Below, in pieces: positions 11,840 to 23,667 of a stretch of 64,000 nt of DNA. Position numbers and translations under genes: made by a program. Source of the DNA: Anniella stebbinsi (taxonomy: Eukaryota; Chordata; Lepidosauria; Squamata; Anniellidae); assembly GCA_029215795.1 (NCBI GenBank), contig JARDYH010000002.1, forward strand, positions 19,523,001 through 19,587,000, written 5' to 3'. The notes under the pieces were generated by a model. The model was not told the origin of the DNA, searched no databases, and saw only the letters and a list, made by a program, of their open reading frames with translations. Every line of letters starts with the position of its first letter. Position 1 is the first letter of the stretch.

Positions 11840-12252
11840 ATTTATTTTTATTTATTTTATTTATTACATTTCTATACAAAGCTCTCTGGGCAGTTCGTGA
11901 AAAATTAAAACTATAAAATACAACATGATAAAACATAATATAAAACCTTTAGAAGTTTAAAACAAAATACAACCAAAATAAAAACTAGAGTAAATGCCAG
12001 CAGCAGTATAAAGATCTAAAAACACAATAGCACGTTTAAAAACAAAACTGAAGGGGGAGGGCTAGGAAAATAGAAAGGTCTTCACCTGGCACCCAAAAGA
12101 CCACAATTTAGGTGCCAGGCAAGCATCTCTGGGATGCCGCCACTGAAAAGGTCCTCTCCTTAGTAGTCACCTGTTTCAACTTATTTGGTGGAGGAACCTG
12201 GAAAAGGGCGTCTGAAGATGATCCTAGGAACTGGGCAGGTATATACTCATAC
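11840..12252 (+). repeat. dispersed retroposon-like repeat (family D)
   Basis: Starts with a TTTATTTATTTTATTTATTACATTTCTATA-type AT-rich end and runs through an A-rich block into TGCCGCCACTGAAAAGGTCC and GGAACCTGGAAAAGGGCGTC. The same order of blocks is seen at 15.98 and 31.73 kb. I do not recognise a named family. Confidence 0.5.
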
Positions 12253-12294
12253 CAGACTCTTATTGGGGCCAGAATTACCATGGAGAAATGTTAC

Positions 12295-12497
12295 GAGCCA
12301 GTGTGATGTAATGGTTAGAGTTTGGACTAGGGCTGTAAAAGACTCGGGTTTAATTCCCTACCCAATTTTTTGGCTGATTTTGGGATACTCACTTCCTCTT
12401 AGTTTAATCTGCTTCATATGGAGGGGGAAAATATGTACCTCACTTTGAGCTCCTCAGAGGACAGAGGAGAAAGACAGTACATAAATAATAAATAATT
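12295..12497 (+). repeat. tRNA-derived SINE (family B)
   Basis: The head GAGCCAGTGTGATGTAATGG, then TTAGAGTTTGGACTAGG, is the typical reptile tRNA-like start with A-box; GGGTTTAATTCCC stands at the B-box. The tail runs through CTCACTTTGAGCTCCTCAGAG to an A/T-rich AATAAATAATAAATAATT end. Head and tail are both present, so it is close to full length. Confidence 0.75.
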
Positions 12498-12607
12498 CAG
12501 CAATTGGTTCTGGGTAACAAGATTTCAGAGGGAAGCCATTTTTCTGCCTTCTGTGTGGCTATAATTGGGGGGGGGAGAGAGAGAGGTGAAGCAGCAGCTC
12601 AATATCA

Positions 12608-12712
12608 GGGTGCAATCCTATGAAAGTTTAGAAAGATTTAGCTATGCTGTCTGGGGCATGCTGGGAATTGTAGGCCTTTTCTCTCTCTCTAAACTTGCAT
12701 AGGATTGCGCCT
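12608..12712. repeat. palindromic MITE (family G)
   Basis: Inverted ends GGGTGCAATCCTATG and CATAGGATTGCGCC flank an interior GGCATGCTGGGAATTGTAGG. Related copies lie at 45.63, 53.96 and 58.94 kb. Confidence 0.65.
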
Positions 12713-14279
12713 TCAGAGTTTTTCCTTCGGCGAACGTCAACCCCAGTTCTTTCGCACAATTACAAAGAAATGGGCAGACATCTCACTGAAGGGTAAACTT
12801 GCGTCTGGGCTATACCACTTGGAGTAGAATCAACTGGCTCTGCCCTGCTGCCAAGGAACCCCTTACCACCCTCTCTAGGGTACTGTTCATGGACAACAGA
12901 GCTCTGCACCAAAATGGCTCCCAAAGCCACAGTTCTCTTCCTGGCAGAATCCAATAGTATTTCTCCCTATAAAAATGGCTTAGAGATGGCCCTCTCTCAC
13001 TCGCCCAACCACGGGTGCCTTCAGAATTATAGCAGAGAAGGGCACTTACAGGGCTGCCCTTCTGCAATTACAAAACACCCTCTTGCAGGTGGGCAGATGT
13101 CAAGGGGTTGCTCACGCATGCATGTTCCTGACTTGAAGATGGTAACGTCAGGGTTAAGTTCCGTGGGCAGTATCCAATTGGACATTAGCTCTGTTACACT
13201 GTGCTTACATAAAGGACCTCTAGCACAATGGCATTAAGCTGGCATGGCAGCGTTTCCTGGAAAACATGCTAGCTAATGCTACTGGCATTGCGCTAGAAAT
13301 TCCTTTTGCTAGAACAATGCAATTTACGCTAGCACTAGTACCAAACACAATATTACCCATATCTCTTCAAACAGAATGCTATAAATGAAGCTGGTTCACA
13401 GATTGAGCTGCCAATCATCAAAGGCCAAACCACACATTTCATGTAGTTCTGTAATTCTTTTTCTCATCTTGCCCCCCATCTCCAATGCTCTGTGTAAAGC
13501 GGCTGCAGAGGTCTGTAAGAGAGGGCAGGAACAAACTGTTTAAACCCCCTTCCTTCCCAACTTTAGGCTTGCTCAAGATCTTCCAACTCTAAGTATTACT
13601 TGGCTGTGAGGACAATTTTGCGCAGACAAAATTGGTAGGAAAGGAACGGTTAAAGAGCCCCTTTCCACCCCACCTTGACAGTCCTTGGCTTGTCCTATAG
13701 CCACCTGCAGCTTCTTTATTTAATAAGCAAATACCGGGGGGGGGGGGGGATTAACATGGAACTATGCATAAGGCAGAGAAATAAAGTAAATAAAGTGAAT
13801 GGGGACTGAGCCAGAGTGCTGTTTGGAAGCGCTACAAGTCCGACCTGTTTGGTGCTCAGGGAGAAATCAGCAAAAAACGAAGATGTTTCATCGATGTTTT
13901 AATCTGGCGCAATTTTATTCTGCTGAAGAGGGAGAGCACACAACAGGATGGCTCTACATCTAAACAACCATGAAACAAGGCATTCTCCGAAATGGTGGGG
14001 AAAGACTCGAACCATGTGCCTGTCAAGCAGGTTACGACAGGTGCGCCCCAAAGGGCTGCCACACCCCATAAAGAAATGTACTCTGGAGAAACAAGGAAAG
14101 ATTTACCAAGAAACAATCGTTTGAGGATTGCAGCTCCGATCCTACATGCAACTGCATCGTGGCAAGTCCCACAGAAAGTCAATGTGACTTTCAAACTCTA
14201 ATTTTGGATGCGCATTAAGCCCGTCACAACAGGCACTGCCTAATCTCAGCATACCACCCAGATAGGTCTATGATGAAAA
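12713..14279. other. unassigned sequence
   Basis: Unique-looking sequence with a run of 14 G at 13736-13749. No exon or named repeat is recognisable; short frames on both strands overlap one another. Confidence 0.4.
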
Positions 14280-14560
14280 ACGGAGGCAGGCCGCCGTCTC
14301 CGTAAGAAAGGCAGCTTATTTAATCACAGCAAAAATTATTAAGCTTTCTTACAAGACATTAATAATTCATGTCAGCAAAACGTGAATAACTAGTTATGGT
14401 GGAAGTCGCTGGAAAGAACCACTTTAATAAATAATAATAAAAAATAACACGAGATGAGTTCATCTATAATTACCAGATTCACATTTACACCAGAACTCAG
14501 TAATCTTCAGTGAACCGCCAGCCTCATTATTACATTCAATTTGACTGCATTCACACTTTT
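14280..14560. other. candidate conserved non-coding element
   Basis: AT-rich unique sequence without transposon ends, with TTATTTAATCACAGC, ATTAATAATTCATGTCAGC and CTATAATTACCAG motifs. The texture resembles developmental enhancers but nothing proves it. Confidence 0.15.
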
Positions 14561-15090
14561 TGGAGGGGGAACAACAGGGTGATGTTTTAATGGAAATATT
14601 CTAGTATGAGAAGCGATAGCTTGATCGATACTTGGCAGCCTGAGCATCTGCAATAGGGAAAAATAAAACACTTCAGATTTACTATCTTATGTCTTCCAAG
14701 AGCTGGCACCACAACACAACATCTTTGAGAAGCTGCCAGGACCCCAGGAAAACCCACCAACATGTGCCCCCCTGCTCTGCCCCCACTTTTATGTATTTTT
14801 CCCAACTTCCAGTGTTCGATGGCCACTATGTTAATTTCCCACATTGTCCCCAATGTACTGTCACTTTGGGATATTGTATAAAATTGAAGTGGTGGCCCAC
14901 TTTGGGAGGGATCACTTTAATTTTCAAACAGTGCTCCAAAGCAACCCCCTACATCAGGAGAAATTAAAATGGAGGCCACCTGGTGCCAATTGGAGAGATG
15001 CTATCAGGTAAGCTCAACAGGGCTCATCACTGATGTACGACGGAGCTCACTAGAAAGCACTATACCCTTCAAGCCTGGAAATGGCCCTGA

Positions 15091-15799
15091 CTCTATGGGG
15101 TCCATCACACCTACTTTTTTCCCCCAAGGTACGATCCGCAGTTTCCACCTCCATTTCATTAGCGCGTCAAGCACAGGTCCCTTTCACGAGCCTTCCTGGT
15201 ATCGCCATTGCATAGGCGAAATCTCTTTTCACTTGTTTGCTCTTTTGCTATTGCGCCCACCCCACCCTGTCCGCTTCTCCCTCCAGTTCATTTGTTCTTG
15301 TAGTTCATGGACATCATGATGGGTGTGGGAACCTTCTCCCCCCTCTGGTTTTGTTGTCTAGCATTTTAGCGATTTAGCGTTTCATTGGCTAGGTGCCATT
15401 TCTGCCTTTAGAGATGAGATGATGCTCCCTTCTGTGCGGAGTCTTCGTGCACCCTCCTTCCCTCCCCTTTGTGGCTGAGCAGTACTACGGACTGGAAGAG
15501 AACTGCCCCTGCCCTCCTCCTTCATCAGCAAGACCGCCCTTCAACGCATATGTGCCCAAGAAGGGACATTATACGACACAGCGTGAGGATGTCAATACAT
15601 GGGGATGGAAGAGCAGTTTTATCCCGCGTGGAGAAAAAAATACCACACTTTCCCTACCCTAGAAAAACATGGAACGTGAAGGGGAAGAGGTGAGATTACT
15701 GCAGGACAGGGACGACATCATGTGAGGGTTGGGGGGCAAAATGGTAAACAAGGCAGGACGAAGGTGCGATAAAACACTGGTGTGATGGAGCTCTATGGC
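15091..15799. mobile_element. possible non-autonomous DNA transposon
   Basis: Imperfect inverted ends: CTCTATGGGGTCCATCACACC on the left and, read in complement, CCATAGAGCTCCATCACACC on the right, about 700 bp apart. The interior has no long conserved frame. No clear target duplication is visible. Confidence 0.4.
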
Positions 15800-15974
15800 A
15801 AATCTGGGTTTATTGCTGAGTAAAACTGACCATTTGATAGTGTGACATTTTCTGACTGGCAGAACCTCCCCAGGTTATCAGCATACGTTTTTCCTGGTCC
15901 TCCATGTGCTCTACCACCAACTTCTAGCCTTTCACTATGCTCTGCATGAACCCTTCCTGCTTAGCCTTTCCTTG

Positions 15975-16330
15975 CTTAATTAAATAATGAAATAAATACA
16001 TTAAAAACACAATTAAAAGCACAAAAAGAGAATAAAAACAGCATCCAACCCAACAGACCAACTTACAAACCAACGGTCTGCTTGAATAAAACATATTTGC
16101 CTGCTGGAAGGAAGACAGCAGAAAGGGAGCAAACCAGGGAGTTCCACAGCTTGGGAGCAGCTGCCAAGAAGGCCCTGTGTCACACCACCACCAAATGTGC
16201 CTCTGAAGGTGGTGGTACTGAGAGATGGGCCTGTCCAGAACATCTTAAACTCAAAGCAGACTTGTATGGGAGAAGGCGGTCTTTCAGGTAGCCTGGTCCA
16301 AAGCCATGTTCCTTTGGATGTATTCAGAGG
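15975..16330 (+). repeat. dispersed retroposon-like repeat (family D)
   Basis: An AT-rich start followed by AGCAGCTGCCAAGAAGGCCC and AGAAGGCGGTCTTTCAGGTA, then GCCTGGTCCAAAGCCATGT. It aligns in block order with the copies at 11.84 and 31.73 kb. The 196-codon minus-strand frame over 16013-16603 mostly lies on this repeat and is not a gene. Confidence 0.5.
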
Positions 16331-17275
16331 ACAGATTCCTGCAGTTTTGGCTGTGTAGTGTGCAAAAACTAGGAAGACTAGGAAACATACCATGCCAAAA
16401 ATGCTCATAGCCACGTTCTTACACTGCAGGCACCAGTGAGGAATAGCATTACTGGCCACAACCAGTCTGGCCATGAAACTGGAAAGTATTGAGTTCAAAC
16501 AGAAGATTATGGATGGAGAACTATTCTCCTTCTTCCAAACTCCACCTCTGTGTTTACTGCAAATTAGAAGGCTCCATCCTAGCAACCTTTGGGTGGGTGT
16601 CATTTTTAACTTTTAGTTTCAAAGGGTGAAAATGTTTAAGGATGATACTGGACACCAACTCATGAACAGCATGAAATAAAAGTTAGCCGTGCGCATAGTT
16701 CTACCCAGACTGATGGCAACAAAATAGAAAATGGCAGCAATCTTGGGAGTTAGTACTTTGTTATTCATCAAATGCATGCGCACATGCCAAGGATGGGTGA
16801 GAAATTCATTCATTTCTCATTTCAATGTGTACCAGATGAGCACTTCCCAAACTTAGACATGAACTGGAATGCAGTTAAATATTGAAATCCATCCTGCTCT
16901 GAAAATTTGCACTACAGTTCACACAGACAAAAATCTGACAAAAAATGCATACATTTGAAAAAGTGCATACAAAAAATGTGCCTATTTGGGAAATGTGCAT
17001 GGAAATACGTGCAAACATTTGTGCAAACTAAGAAAATTTGAGATCCGATGCAGAAGCAGGACAGGACAAAATTAGCAGTGGAAAAATAAAAAAAAACCTC
17101 CATGAAATCAAGCTTGACAGATCAACTCATACCTAGAGCATGAGTGTGCATGCGCACAAACACACACGAATGCGCGCGCACACGCTAAAGAACTAGGTAT
17201 GGCACAGAGGGGCTTCTCTTGCTTTTGGAATATCTATTCCTGACTACTACTTTCTAAAAAATTAAGACCATTAAG
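16331..17275. other. mostly unassigned sequence
   Basis: At about 16905-17050 short motifs such as GTGCATACAAAAAATGTGC and TTTGTGCAAACT recur. They resemble the AT-rich element at 4.43-4.70 kb and the segment near 19.89-19.98 kb, possibly related DNA-transposon debris. Confidence 0.3.
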
Positions 17276-17565
17276 AACCACCCTGCTGGTTCACACTAAA
17301 AGTCCATCAAGTCCAGGATCCTGCTTCACACACTAGCCAACCCAAACATTACGGGAAGTTGACAAAAGTGCCCAACCCTGTTGTTGTCCCCATAGAGCCT
17401 CCAAACCCAGAGATTCCATATAGCCCTCATGGCCAATAGCTATTCCTAGACCTCTCTATCCATTACTTTGTCTCACCCCCTTTTAAAGCCATCTGAGTTG
17501 GTGGCTAAGAATACATTTCATGGCACGGAAATTTCAAAACACATCAAGGGATCAGGCGCCTTGCC
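17276..17565 (-). repeat. CR1-type LINE 3' end, diverged
   Basis: Includes AAAGTCCATCAAGTCCAGG, CATGGCCAATAGCTATTCC and CCCCCTTTTAAAGCCATCTG (then AGTTGGTGG), the order expected of a CR1 tail read on the minus strand. It belongs to a different subfamily from the copies at 28.6 and 52.8 kb. Confidence 0.6.
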
Positions 17566-19414
17566 ACCTGGCAATTATCTAATATAGTACAGCAGGAGCA
17601 ATTCTCACACAATTATTTATTTCACTACAAGGCTAAAAACAAAACTCTGCTCAAACTGCCAGTTGCCCAGAGACTGCAGAGTTTAAGGGAAGCATACTCT
17701 GGCCTCTGCCACCAGCCAAGGGACTAAGGGCTACTCCCAGGAAGAACATCATGGCAAGGGGGAGACCACACTGGTCCTATACACTAGTGAAAGTGCAGCC
17801 GCTCTAACGCTTGTTTTCCTCTCCCCTCCCAGTTCCTTTTTCCTTTTGTATCACATCTCTTAGATTGTGTGTCAGCAGGCAGGGACTGTTTTATCTTTTC
17901 ATGCCTGTACTGCACTTAAAGAATTTCAGTGTTTTATAAGTATTCTGCGATAGTAAATGAGAGTCCGGGCAGCTACCTCATAGTGCAGAATTTGCATGGA
18001 ACCCATTTTTGTACAAATGGATGCACCACTCACTGAAAGAGATTCAAAGGGGGGAAAGGACAGCCAGTTGTCCACCAGAGAGCCTGTCAGGCATATATAT
18101 GTTGAGTCCTTTCACACAATCAGGCTCACAATCAGTTCTCAGTAGCTCGCACATTGGAGCGCTGCAAAAACTAGGTTAATGCAAAAGCAGCATTCTCCGG
18201 TACAAACCACAAAGTTAACCTCTCTTGGGGTTAGCATCTCAGCACAGCGGAAAACATTTCTTAAAATCCGCTTCCCTAAAATCAGGAATGCTAATTCCCT
18301 TAAAATATAGTTCAGGACTAAACAGATTTTTCTCAGCATCCTATTTGTGTAATAGCCAGACCAGCACTGGGAGAAATTGCCAAACAATTTAGATTATTAT
18401 TATTATTGTATTTAGTACCATCATCAGCTCCTAAAGCTGCTTTACATAAGAGGGGCAGTTAGTTCCTAGGAATTCTTAATAGTTTAAGGGATCTAATTTA
18501 AAAATACCTGTGGAAGAGAAACCACCTGATTCATACAAAGAGCTGTTCTGTAGAGCAGGCAAAGATTAAAGTCTTTTAATCCTTTTAATCCAAACCACGC
18601 AAGACCATACTGGTAACACATCCACTACAAAGGCTTGTTTTAAAATTCATGATCGCAGCACTTTGCTACACAGTGGGCTTAATTTTGCATATGTTTATGC
18701 AATTCCTACTGTTTAAAAAATGAATGGCCAGTAGTCCCACAGTTCTGAATCACAGGACATAAGACCAAGGCTGAATCATTGGACTTACTACTGAAGCATA
18801 CTATATTGACACATTAAAATTAATGGAAACTTTTGCCATTCATTTAACTGGAATGGCGTATGTAGCCAATCTTAAACGGATTTATTCAGAAGTCCCATCA
18901 ATTTCAAGGGAACTTGCTCCCTAGTAATTTTTGCTTAGGCAGAGCCATGCAGAGCTGGTACTATGCCCAGGCCAGATGGGAAGTGTGTGCCCCCCCATTT
19001 CAAAAAAGTAGGACAACATGACCACCCCAAGGGGGCGTGCCCACCAACATGTCCGTTCTACGTAACACCTTCATATTAAACCTGTTCTACAACACCTCAA
19101 GGAACATATATCCCCGCCCCGCATGCGGCATGGCCCTCTGGAGCTTGTAGTCTGACCATGGTATTCACAACGGACAGCTTCTGCGCTGTTTCCACAAGGC
19201 GGGCTCCTCGCTTCTCGATGGGCCACATATGCTGCGGAAGCAGTAGCGTAAGCTGGGGGGACCTCCTCGTCAAAGTGCCCCCTAAAAATTGTGGGCCCCG
19301 GGTCAGCTGGCCCCACTGCCTCCCCCCGCATGGCCCGGTGCTTAGGATGGCAGGTTTCATTAACAAAATTGCAGCACCCTATCCTAAAGTATTACCTGGA
19401 AATGTCCCATTGAT
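17566..19414. other. unassigned sequence
   Basis: Contains an (ATT)n run at about 18391-18409, and a GC-richer patch at about 19070-19330 with open frames on both strands that I cannot assign. No recognisable gene. Confidence 0.35.
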
Positions 19415-19527
19415 TATATGTATCTGATAAAGTGAGCTCCGACCCACAAAAGCTGGTTAAGGTGCCCAGGACTCTTCGTTGGTTTGGCTACCGCTGGGTA
19501 ATACAGCTGCCCCTTTGGAACTGATTT
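19415..19527 (+). repeat. dispersed repeat (family P)
   Basis: Carries GTATCTGATAAAGTGAGCTC, CCCACAAAAGCTGG, AGGTGCCCAGGACTCTTCGT and a final CAGCTGCCCCTTTGG. This block order is shared with fragments at 27.94, 52.30 and 59.61 kb and is widespread in reptile genomes. Its parent element is not identified here. Confidence 0.5.
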
Positions 19528-20699
19528 CATCACCATTTCAGGCCAAGTTCACTCCTGCATCTAAGTGACTTGCCTACTCAACGTTTCAATGCATGAACCT
19601 ATTCCAATGAACCCTATTATGTTTAAGTACACATCAGGTGATAATATTCCTCTATCACCTAAAATGCAAACTTCTATTTATGGCATTGAATACGCCACCG
19701 CAGATCTAACAACAGAAATAGAACTTTTCCTAATATTTGGTGTCACCTGGAGGGACGTATGAGGAGTTTGCTTCCGTTCATTTATGATCAGAATTTATCC
19801 AGCTGGCATCTTCTGAACGTGAGCTCAATTTGCAGTCAAAGCTCATATATTACCAAGCTTGGGAAGCATTTCATGGGGAGGTTAGATTAAAAAATGTGTA
19901 CATTAGAAAAATGGGCATGAAAACTGTACTTTAAAAGTGTGCACAAACATATATTAATCAATGGGAGAAGATTGCATAGTTTTGAAGGCAGACCCAAGTA
20001 CTTTGCAAATGTCACACAACAGAAAAGAAAAAAGCTCACAATCTGATACAGACATGAGTCACACCAAGAGTCAAGGTGGGACACAGAGAACCTCAGCAAT
20101 CTTGAGTTTTGCTGATTTCTACATCACTAGTCATCTAAAATCCAATGATTTTCAAAGGGGTCATTTCACACACTCAGCTGTCATCAACTGCTATGTGACG
20201 TATATTCACATGTGACCCTGCCTTTAGTTGTTACTTAGAAGGAAGAGTTTTATTTTGCCTTGCTAGTCAAGGTCTTGCCTAACAGACAATACAAAGGTCA
20301 TGGCTGTGTCCCCATCAGACGGGACTCTGGACAACAATACTAATGTCTTGAGTAAACCTCCTGCAAAGGGGCCCTGGTGGGCCGGTAAAAGATTCATTCT
20401 GCAATCACCAACACAAGCATTTACGGTAATGGGGGGAAATGCAGGACACTTGAGAAACCAATCTTGACACGCAAACGGAAAACCCATCTCCTCCAAGAAG
20501 ACTGATGACTATGTGATGGAGACGAGTATGCCAATGAAGAGATAAAGGAATTTTGAAAACAGACCATGGGGAGTGAGGATGAATTTCAAGCCTCGCTAAT
20601 CCAATGATGTGATATAGGAGGTTTTGGTGATCACTCGAGTTGCTATCTTTTTACCTTGCCTGCTGATTTAGAATGCTAAGGTGATTTACAATATTTATT
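19528..20699. other. unassigned sequence
   Basis: No recognisable gene or repeat beyond short AT-rich motifs near 19.89-19.98 kb. Confidence 0.35.
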
Positions 20700-21180
20700 A
20701 TTAATGGAGGCACAGTCGTGCCTCCATTGTTAAGGGCCGTCAGTAAAAAACACATTCCGCCATGTTAAAGTGATAATTGGGGGGGGGGGGAGTCATTCTA
20801 ACAGCCATAAAATTGAAAATATTTCACCAAACTTTCTGAAATTTACAGGTGCCAGAAAGAAATGTTTGTTTTACATTACCTGAAAACTTCAAGAAGATTG
20901 GTGAAAGATTGAGGGAAGGAGAGCAGTTTAAGGTAGAAAAGGAATACAAACCTGTCTCCCTGCTTTTGTCAAATCACTTCCTGGTTGCGATTTTTGTGCT
21001 CACAATTTGCATAATTTCTAGAGCCTTATTAATTAATCCAGTGGTGGGGTCTTCTTCCTCGACTGTAGTTGGAGGAAAGGTTTTCGTTTTTTAAAAATTC
21101 CCCTCGGTTGACTTTTAAGGACTATTTTAACCTCTCATTCAAGTCAATGAGGCGGCCATCTTCCCTCATAGCGCGACACA
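20700..21180 (+). repeat. hairpin-headed element of unknown family
   Basis: Begins with a perfect 11-bp-arm hairpin at 20703-20728 (AATGGAGGCAC, loop AGTC, complement). An 81-codon open frame follows at 20849-21094; it has no recognisable domain and no evidence of expression. The end is uncertain. It could be one dispersed repeat copy or unique sequence. Confidence 0.3.
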
Positions 21181-21928
21181 TGCTCAGTAGCGTCGCTCTC
21201 CCCCTCCCTCCTGCCTTAGAATGTGGGGTGGGTGAGTGAAATGGCTGCTGCCTCTAGCACAGACCTTTTGAGTGAAGAAGAAGAAGAAGTTTCTCTTTTC
21301 TCTTCTGGAACATGCATTCCTTTGGCTCTGAGAGTATTTTGGGCTATCTTCATAAGGCCAGTTTGCTCTTTTGCTCCCTGGTGAAGCAGGGTGTGGCTCC
21401 TCTGGATCCATGGTAACCTGGTCTTCAGATCTCTCCTGGGAATAGGTGGCTATACCTTTCTTTCTATCCCCCCCCCCCATACACACACAGTGCTCCTTCC
21501 CTCTTTTCTAAGAGTTTGGTCCATACTGCTCTAAAGTTGAAAGCTTCAAACACTTCATTTAATTAGTTTGGGCCGGTGTTAAGTTTTAAGTACAACATTG
21601 AAACCTTTCAAAGTGCTTCTGGGCCTACAACGTTGGTTTCGGCCTCGTCAACCTGTTTTTCTAATAAGGTTTAGAAACAGTTGAGCTGTCATTTATTTTG
21701 CATAGTGTACACACATGGATTTTCTTTCTAATCCTTGCAGTCTACACTGGCTCCCTCCTTGATGTGTTTTTGGATGCAGACAAACCCTTTTTTGTTCCAG
21801 CAGGCCTTTGGCAAATAATCTGGACCTCTGTCTATACCTTTGACTTTTAAATTGTTATGTATTTAAAATGTTTTAAATGCTTCAATATTGAAAAGTATTT
21901 AATTATATTTTTAACTTTTGTATATTTA

Positions 21929-22096
21929 GGCTGACCATATGAAAAGGAGGACAGGGCTCATGTAACTTTAACAGTTGTAGAGAAAAGGGAATTTCACCAG
22001 GAACTAATTGCATACAAATGACACTGGCTGAAATCTCCTTTTCTCTACAACTGTTAAAGTTACATGAGCCCTGTCCTCCTTTTCATATGGTCAGCC
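21929..22096. mobile_element. TA-flanked foldback MITE, short form (family J-fold)
   Basis: Long, nearly perfect inverted arms: GGCTGACCATATGAAAAGGA at the left and its complement at the right, continuing through TTTAACAGTTGTAGAGAAAA. TA lies on each side (21927-21928 and 22097-22098), consistent with a Tc1/mariner-type TA target duplication. It is a deleted version of the 316-bp copy at 44.81 kb. Confidence 0.8.
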
Positions 22097-22119
22097 TAGT
22101 ATATTCCTATTTATAGTTT

Positions 22120-22209
22120 TTAGCTGTATATGTTTTAGTTTTGTAAGGCTGCCCTGAGGCCCAGCATTGGGCAAAAGGCAGGATACTAGTAGTAGTAGTA
22201 GTAGTAGTG
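22120..22209 (+). repeat. retroposon 3' tail with (AGT)n run
   Basis: TTTGTAAGGCTGCCCTGAGG and GGGCAAAAGGCAGGATACTA followed by about seven AGT units (22187-22209). The structure is that of a SINE/LINE tail ending in a simple repeat. Confidence 0.45.
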
Positions 22210-22944
22210 TTTCAGATTTCACTTCTGCATCTGATGTTCTTTTGCATTTACTTTTCTTTAAACCATTCATATCTTAAGACTTCTTGTGTGGCATGTTTTC
22301 ATTGGTTTAACAAATTAAAAGGGGTATTCACTGTTTTCATGCTTATGTTATAAAATCTATTTTCAACAGGCCTAGTAACTTCAAGAGTAACAAGAGTTGG
22401 GGAAAATCCTCAATCTCTTTGCTATCAGAGGCACTGAGTAAGGGACCCCTGGAGATAATTTAGACTGACCCCAACCACAAAACACTATTCCCCCTTCTGA
22501 AGAGATCTGGACCACAGACTATTAAAGACAAACAAAGTAGCAGGTCATAATAACAGTTCTCATGTGGCCATTTGCCTTATGAGGCGGGTGCTCTGCGGGC
22601 TACCAAATGGAGGGACTAACAGGCCATAAAGTTGCCTGGCTGGGTCTGCCAGAAATCCAGCCTCAACACTCCTGGAAGGTCCATGTTCTAAAGCACCTGC
22701 TGTCAGATGAACTTGAGGGAATCCCACCCTCCACCCCTGGGTTTAATTTACTGGCTTCCGCTGGCTGGACCTTGCAGGAAACTATAGGGACAGACAGAGC
22801 AGGCATTCATAGCACACATAGAATACTGAGACTGGCAAATCTAAAAGCAAGTGTGTTGCTTTTCAAGAACCAAGGAAATTCAATGGGTCTTACTTTTGAG
22901 TAAATATCTAGGGATGGAAATGCAGCCTGTGCAAGAACTGAGTA

Positions 22945-23569
22945 GGGTGACCATATTTGGGAAACCAAAAAAGAGGACACCTAGTGGGGGGGCAGGAAAA
23001 TGGCTTTCTGGGGCCACCTTAAAGTCCCCAATTGGAGCGGAGGAGGGGAAAGCATGTCATTCTCACCCCACCCCACCGCTCCAATCAGGCCCTTTTCTAT
23101 AATGCCTGGGAATGACACATTTTTCCCTTTTAAGGCCTTGATTGGAGCAGTGGGAGAGAATGACACACCTCCAGAAAGCATGTCATTCCCCCCTGCCACG
23201 CTAATGGTGGCCTTAAAAGGGAAAGTGTGTAATTCCAGGTCATTATAGACTATTGCATAAAATCCCCCCGACACCGAGGATAGAACAAAAACCAAGAGAA
23301 ATCTGGGGAAATCCTGACAGTTTTTTATTATTATTTATCATTGCATTTATATCCCACCTTTTTTCTGCCAAGAAACCCAAGGCGGCATACATAATCCTCC
23401 TCCTCTCCATTTTATCTTCACAACAGCAACCCTGTGAGGTGGGGCTGAGAGTCTGCAACTGGCCCAAAGTCACCCAATGGGTTTCCATGGCTAAGTGGGG
23501 AGTAGAACCCAGATCTCCCAGCTCCCAGTCCAACACTTTAGCCACTAGGCCACACCCTAGTGGTCACCC
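22945..23569. mobile_element. TA-flanked non-autonomous DNA transposon (family J)
   Basis: Left terminus GGGTGACCATATTTGGGAAA and right terminus TGGTCACCC are inverted. TA stands at 22943-22944 and 23570-23571. The interior has repeated GGAATGACAC and GCCTTAAAAGGGAAA blocks but no transposase frame. A family-B SINE is inserted near the right end. The left end matches the right end of the copy at 61046-61689 in complement. Confidence 0.7.
23321..23556 (-). repeat. tRNA-derived SINE (family B), nested
   Basis: Read on the minus strand it starts with GGTGTGGCCTAGTGGCTAAA at the tRNA-like head, carries GGGTTCTACTCCCC at the B-box, then AGGGTTGCTGTTGTGAAGAT, and ends in an AT-rich ATAAATAATAATAAAAA tail. 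Nearly full length, and inserted in the flanking DNA transposon, so it is younger than that element. Confidence 0.8.
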
Positions 23570-23571
23570 TA

Positions 23572-23649
23572 GAATTGAGCCATACCAAGTTGGAAGCAGA
23601 TCGGTCCATGCCTTGATTTTTAGGATATTTTTTTTAAAAGTTTGACTTC
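23572..23649 (-). repeat. inverted first unit of the ~170-bp repeat
   Basis: The complement reads CCTAAAAATCAAGGCATGGA, CCGATCTGCTTCCAACTTGG and matches the start of each unit in the array at 25341-25990. It is head-to-head with that array, and an L1 insertion now separates the two arms. Confidence 0.7.
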
Positions 23650-23667
23650 AAAAAAAATTCTAAAATT

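Noticed and set aside
12295..12370. Possible tRNA gene
   Set aside because: The A- and B-box-like segments belong to the head of a SINE with a retroposon tail, and a cloverleaf is not maintained.
16013..16603. 196-codon minus-strand frame
   Set aside because: Much of it is the complement of a family-D dispersed repeat; no protein domain is recognisable.
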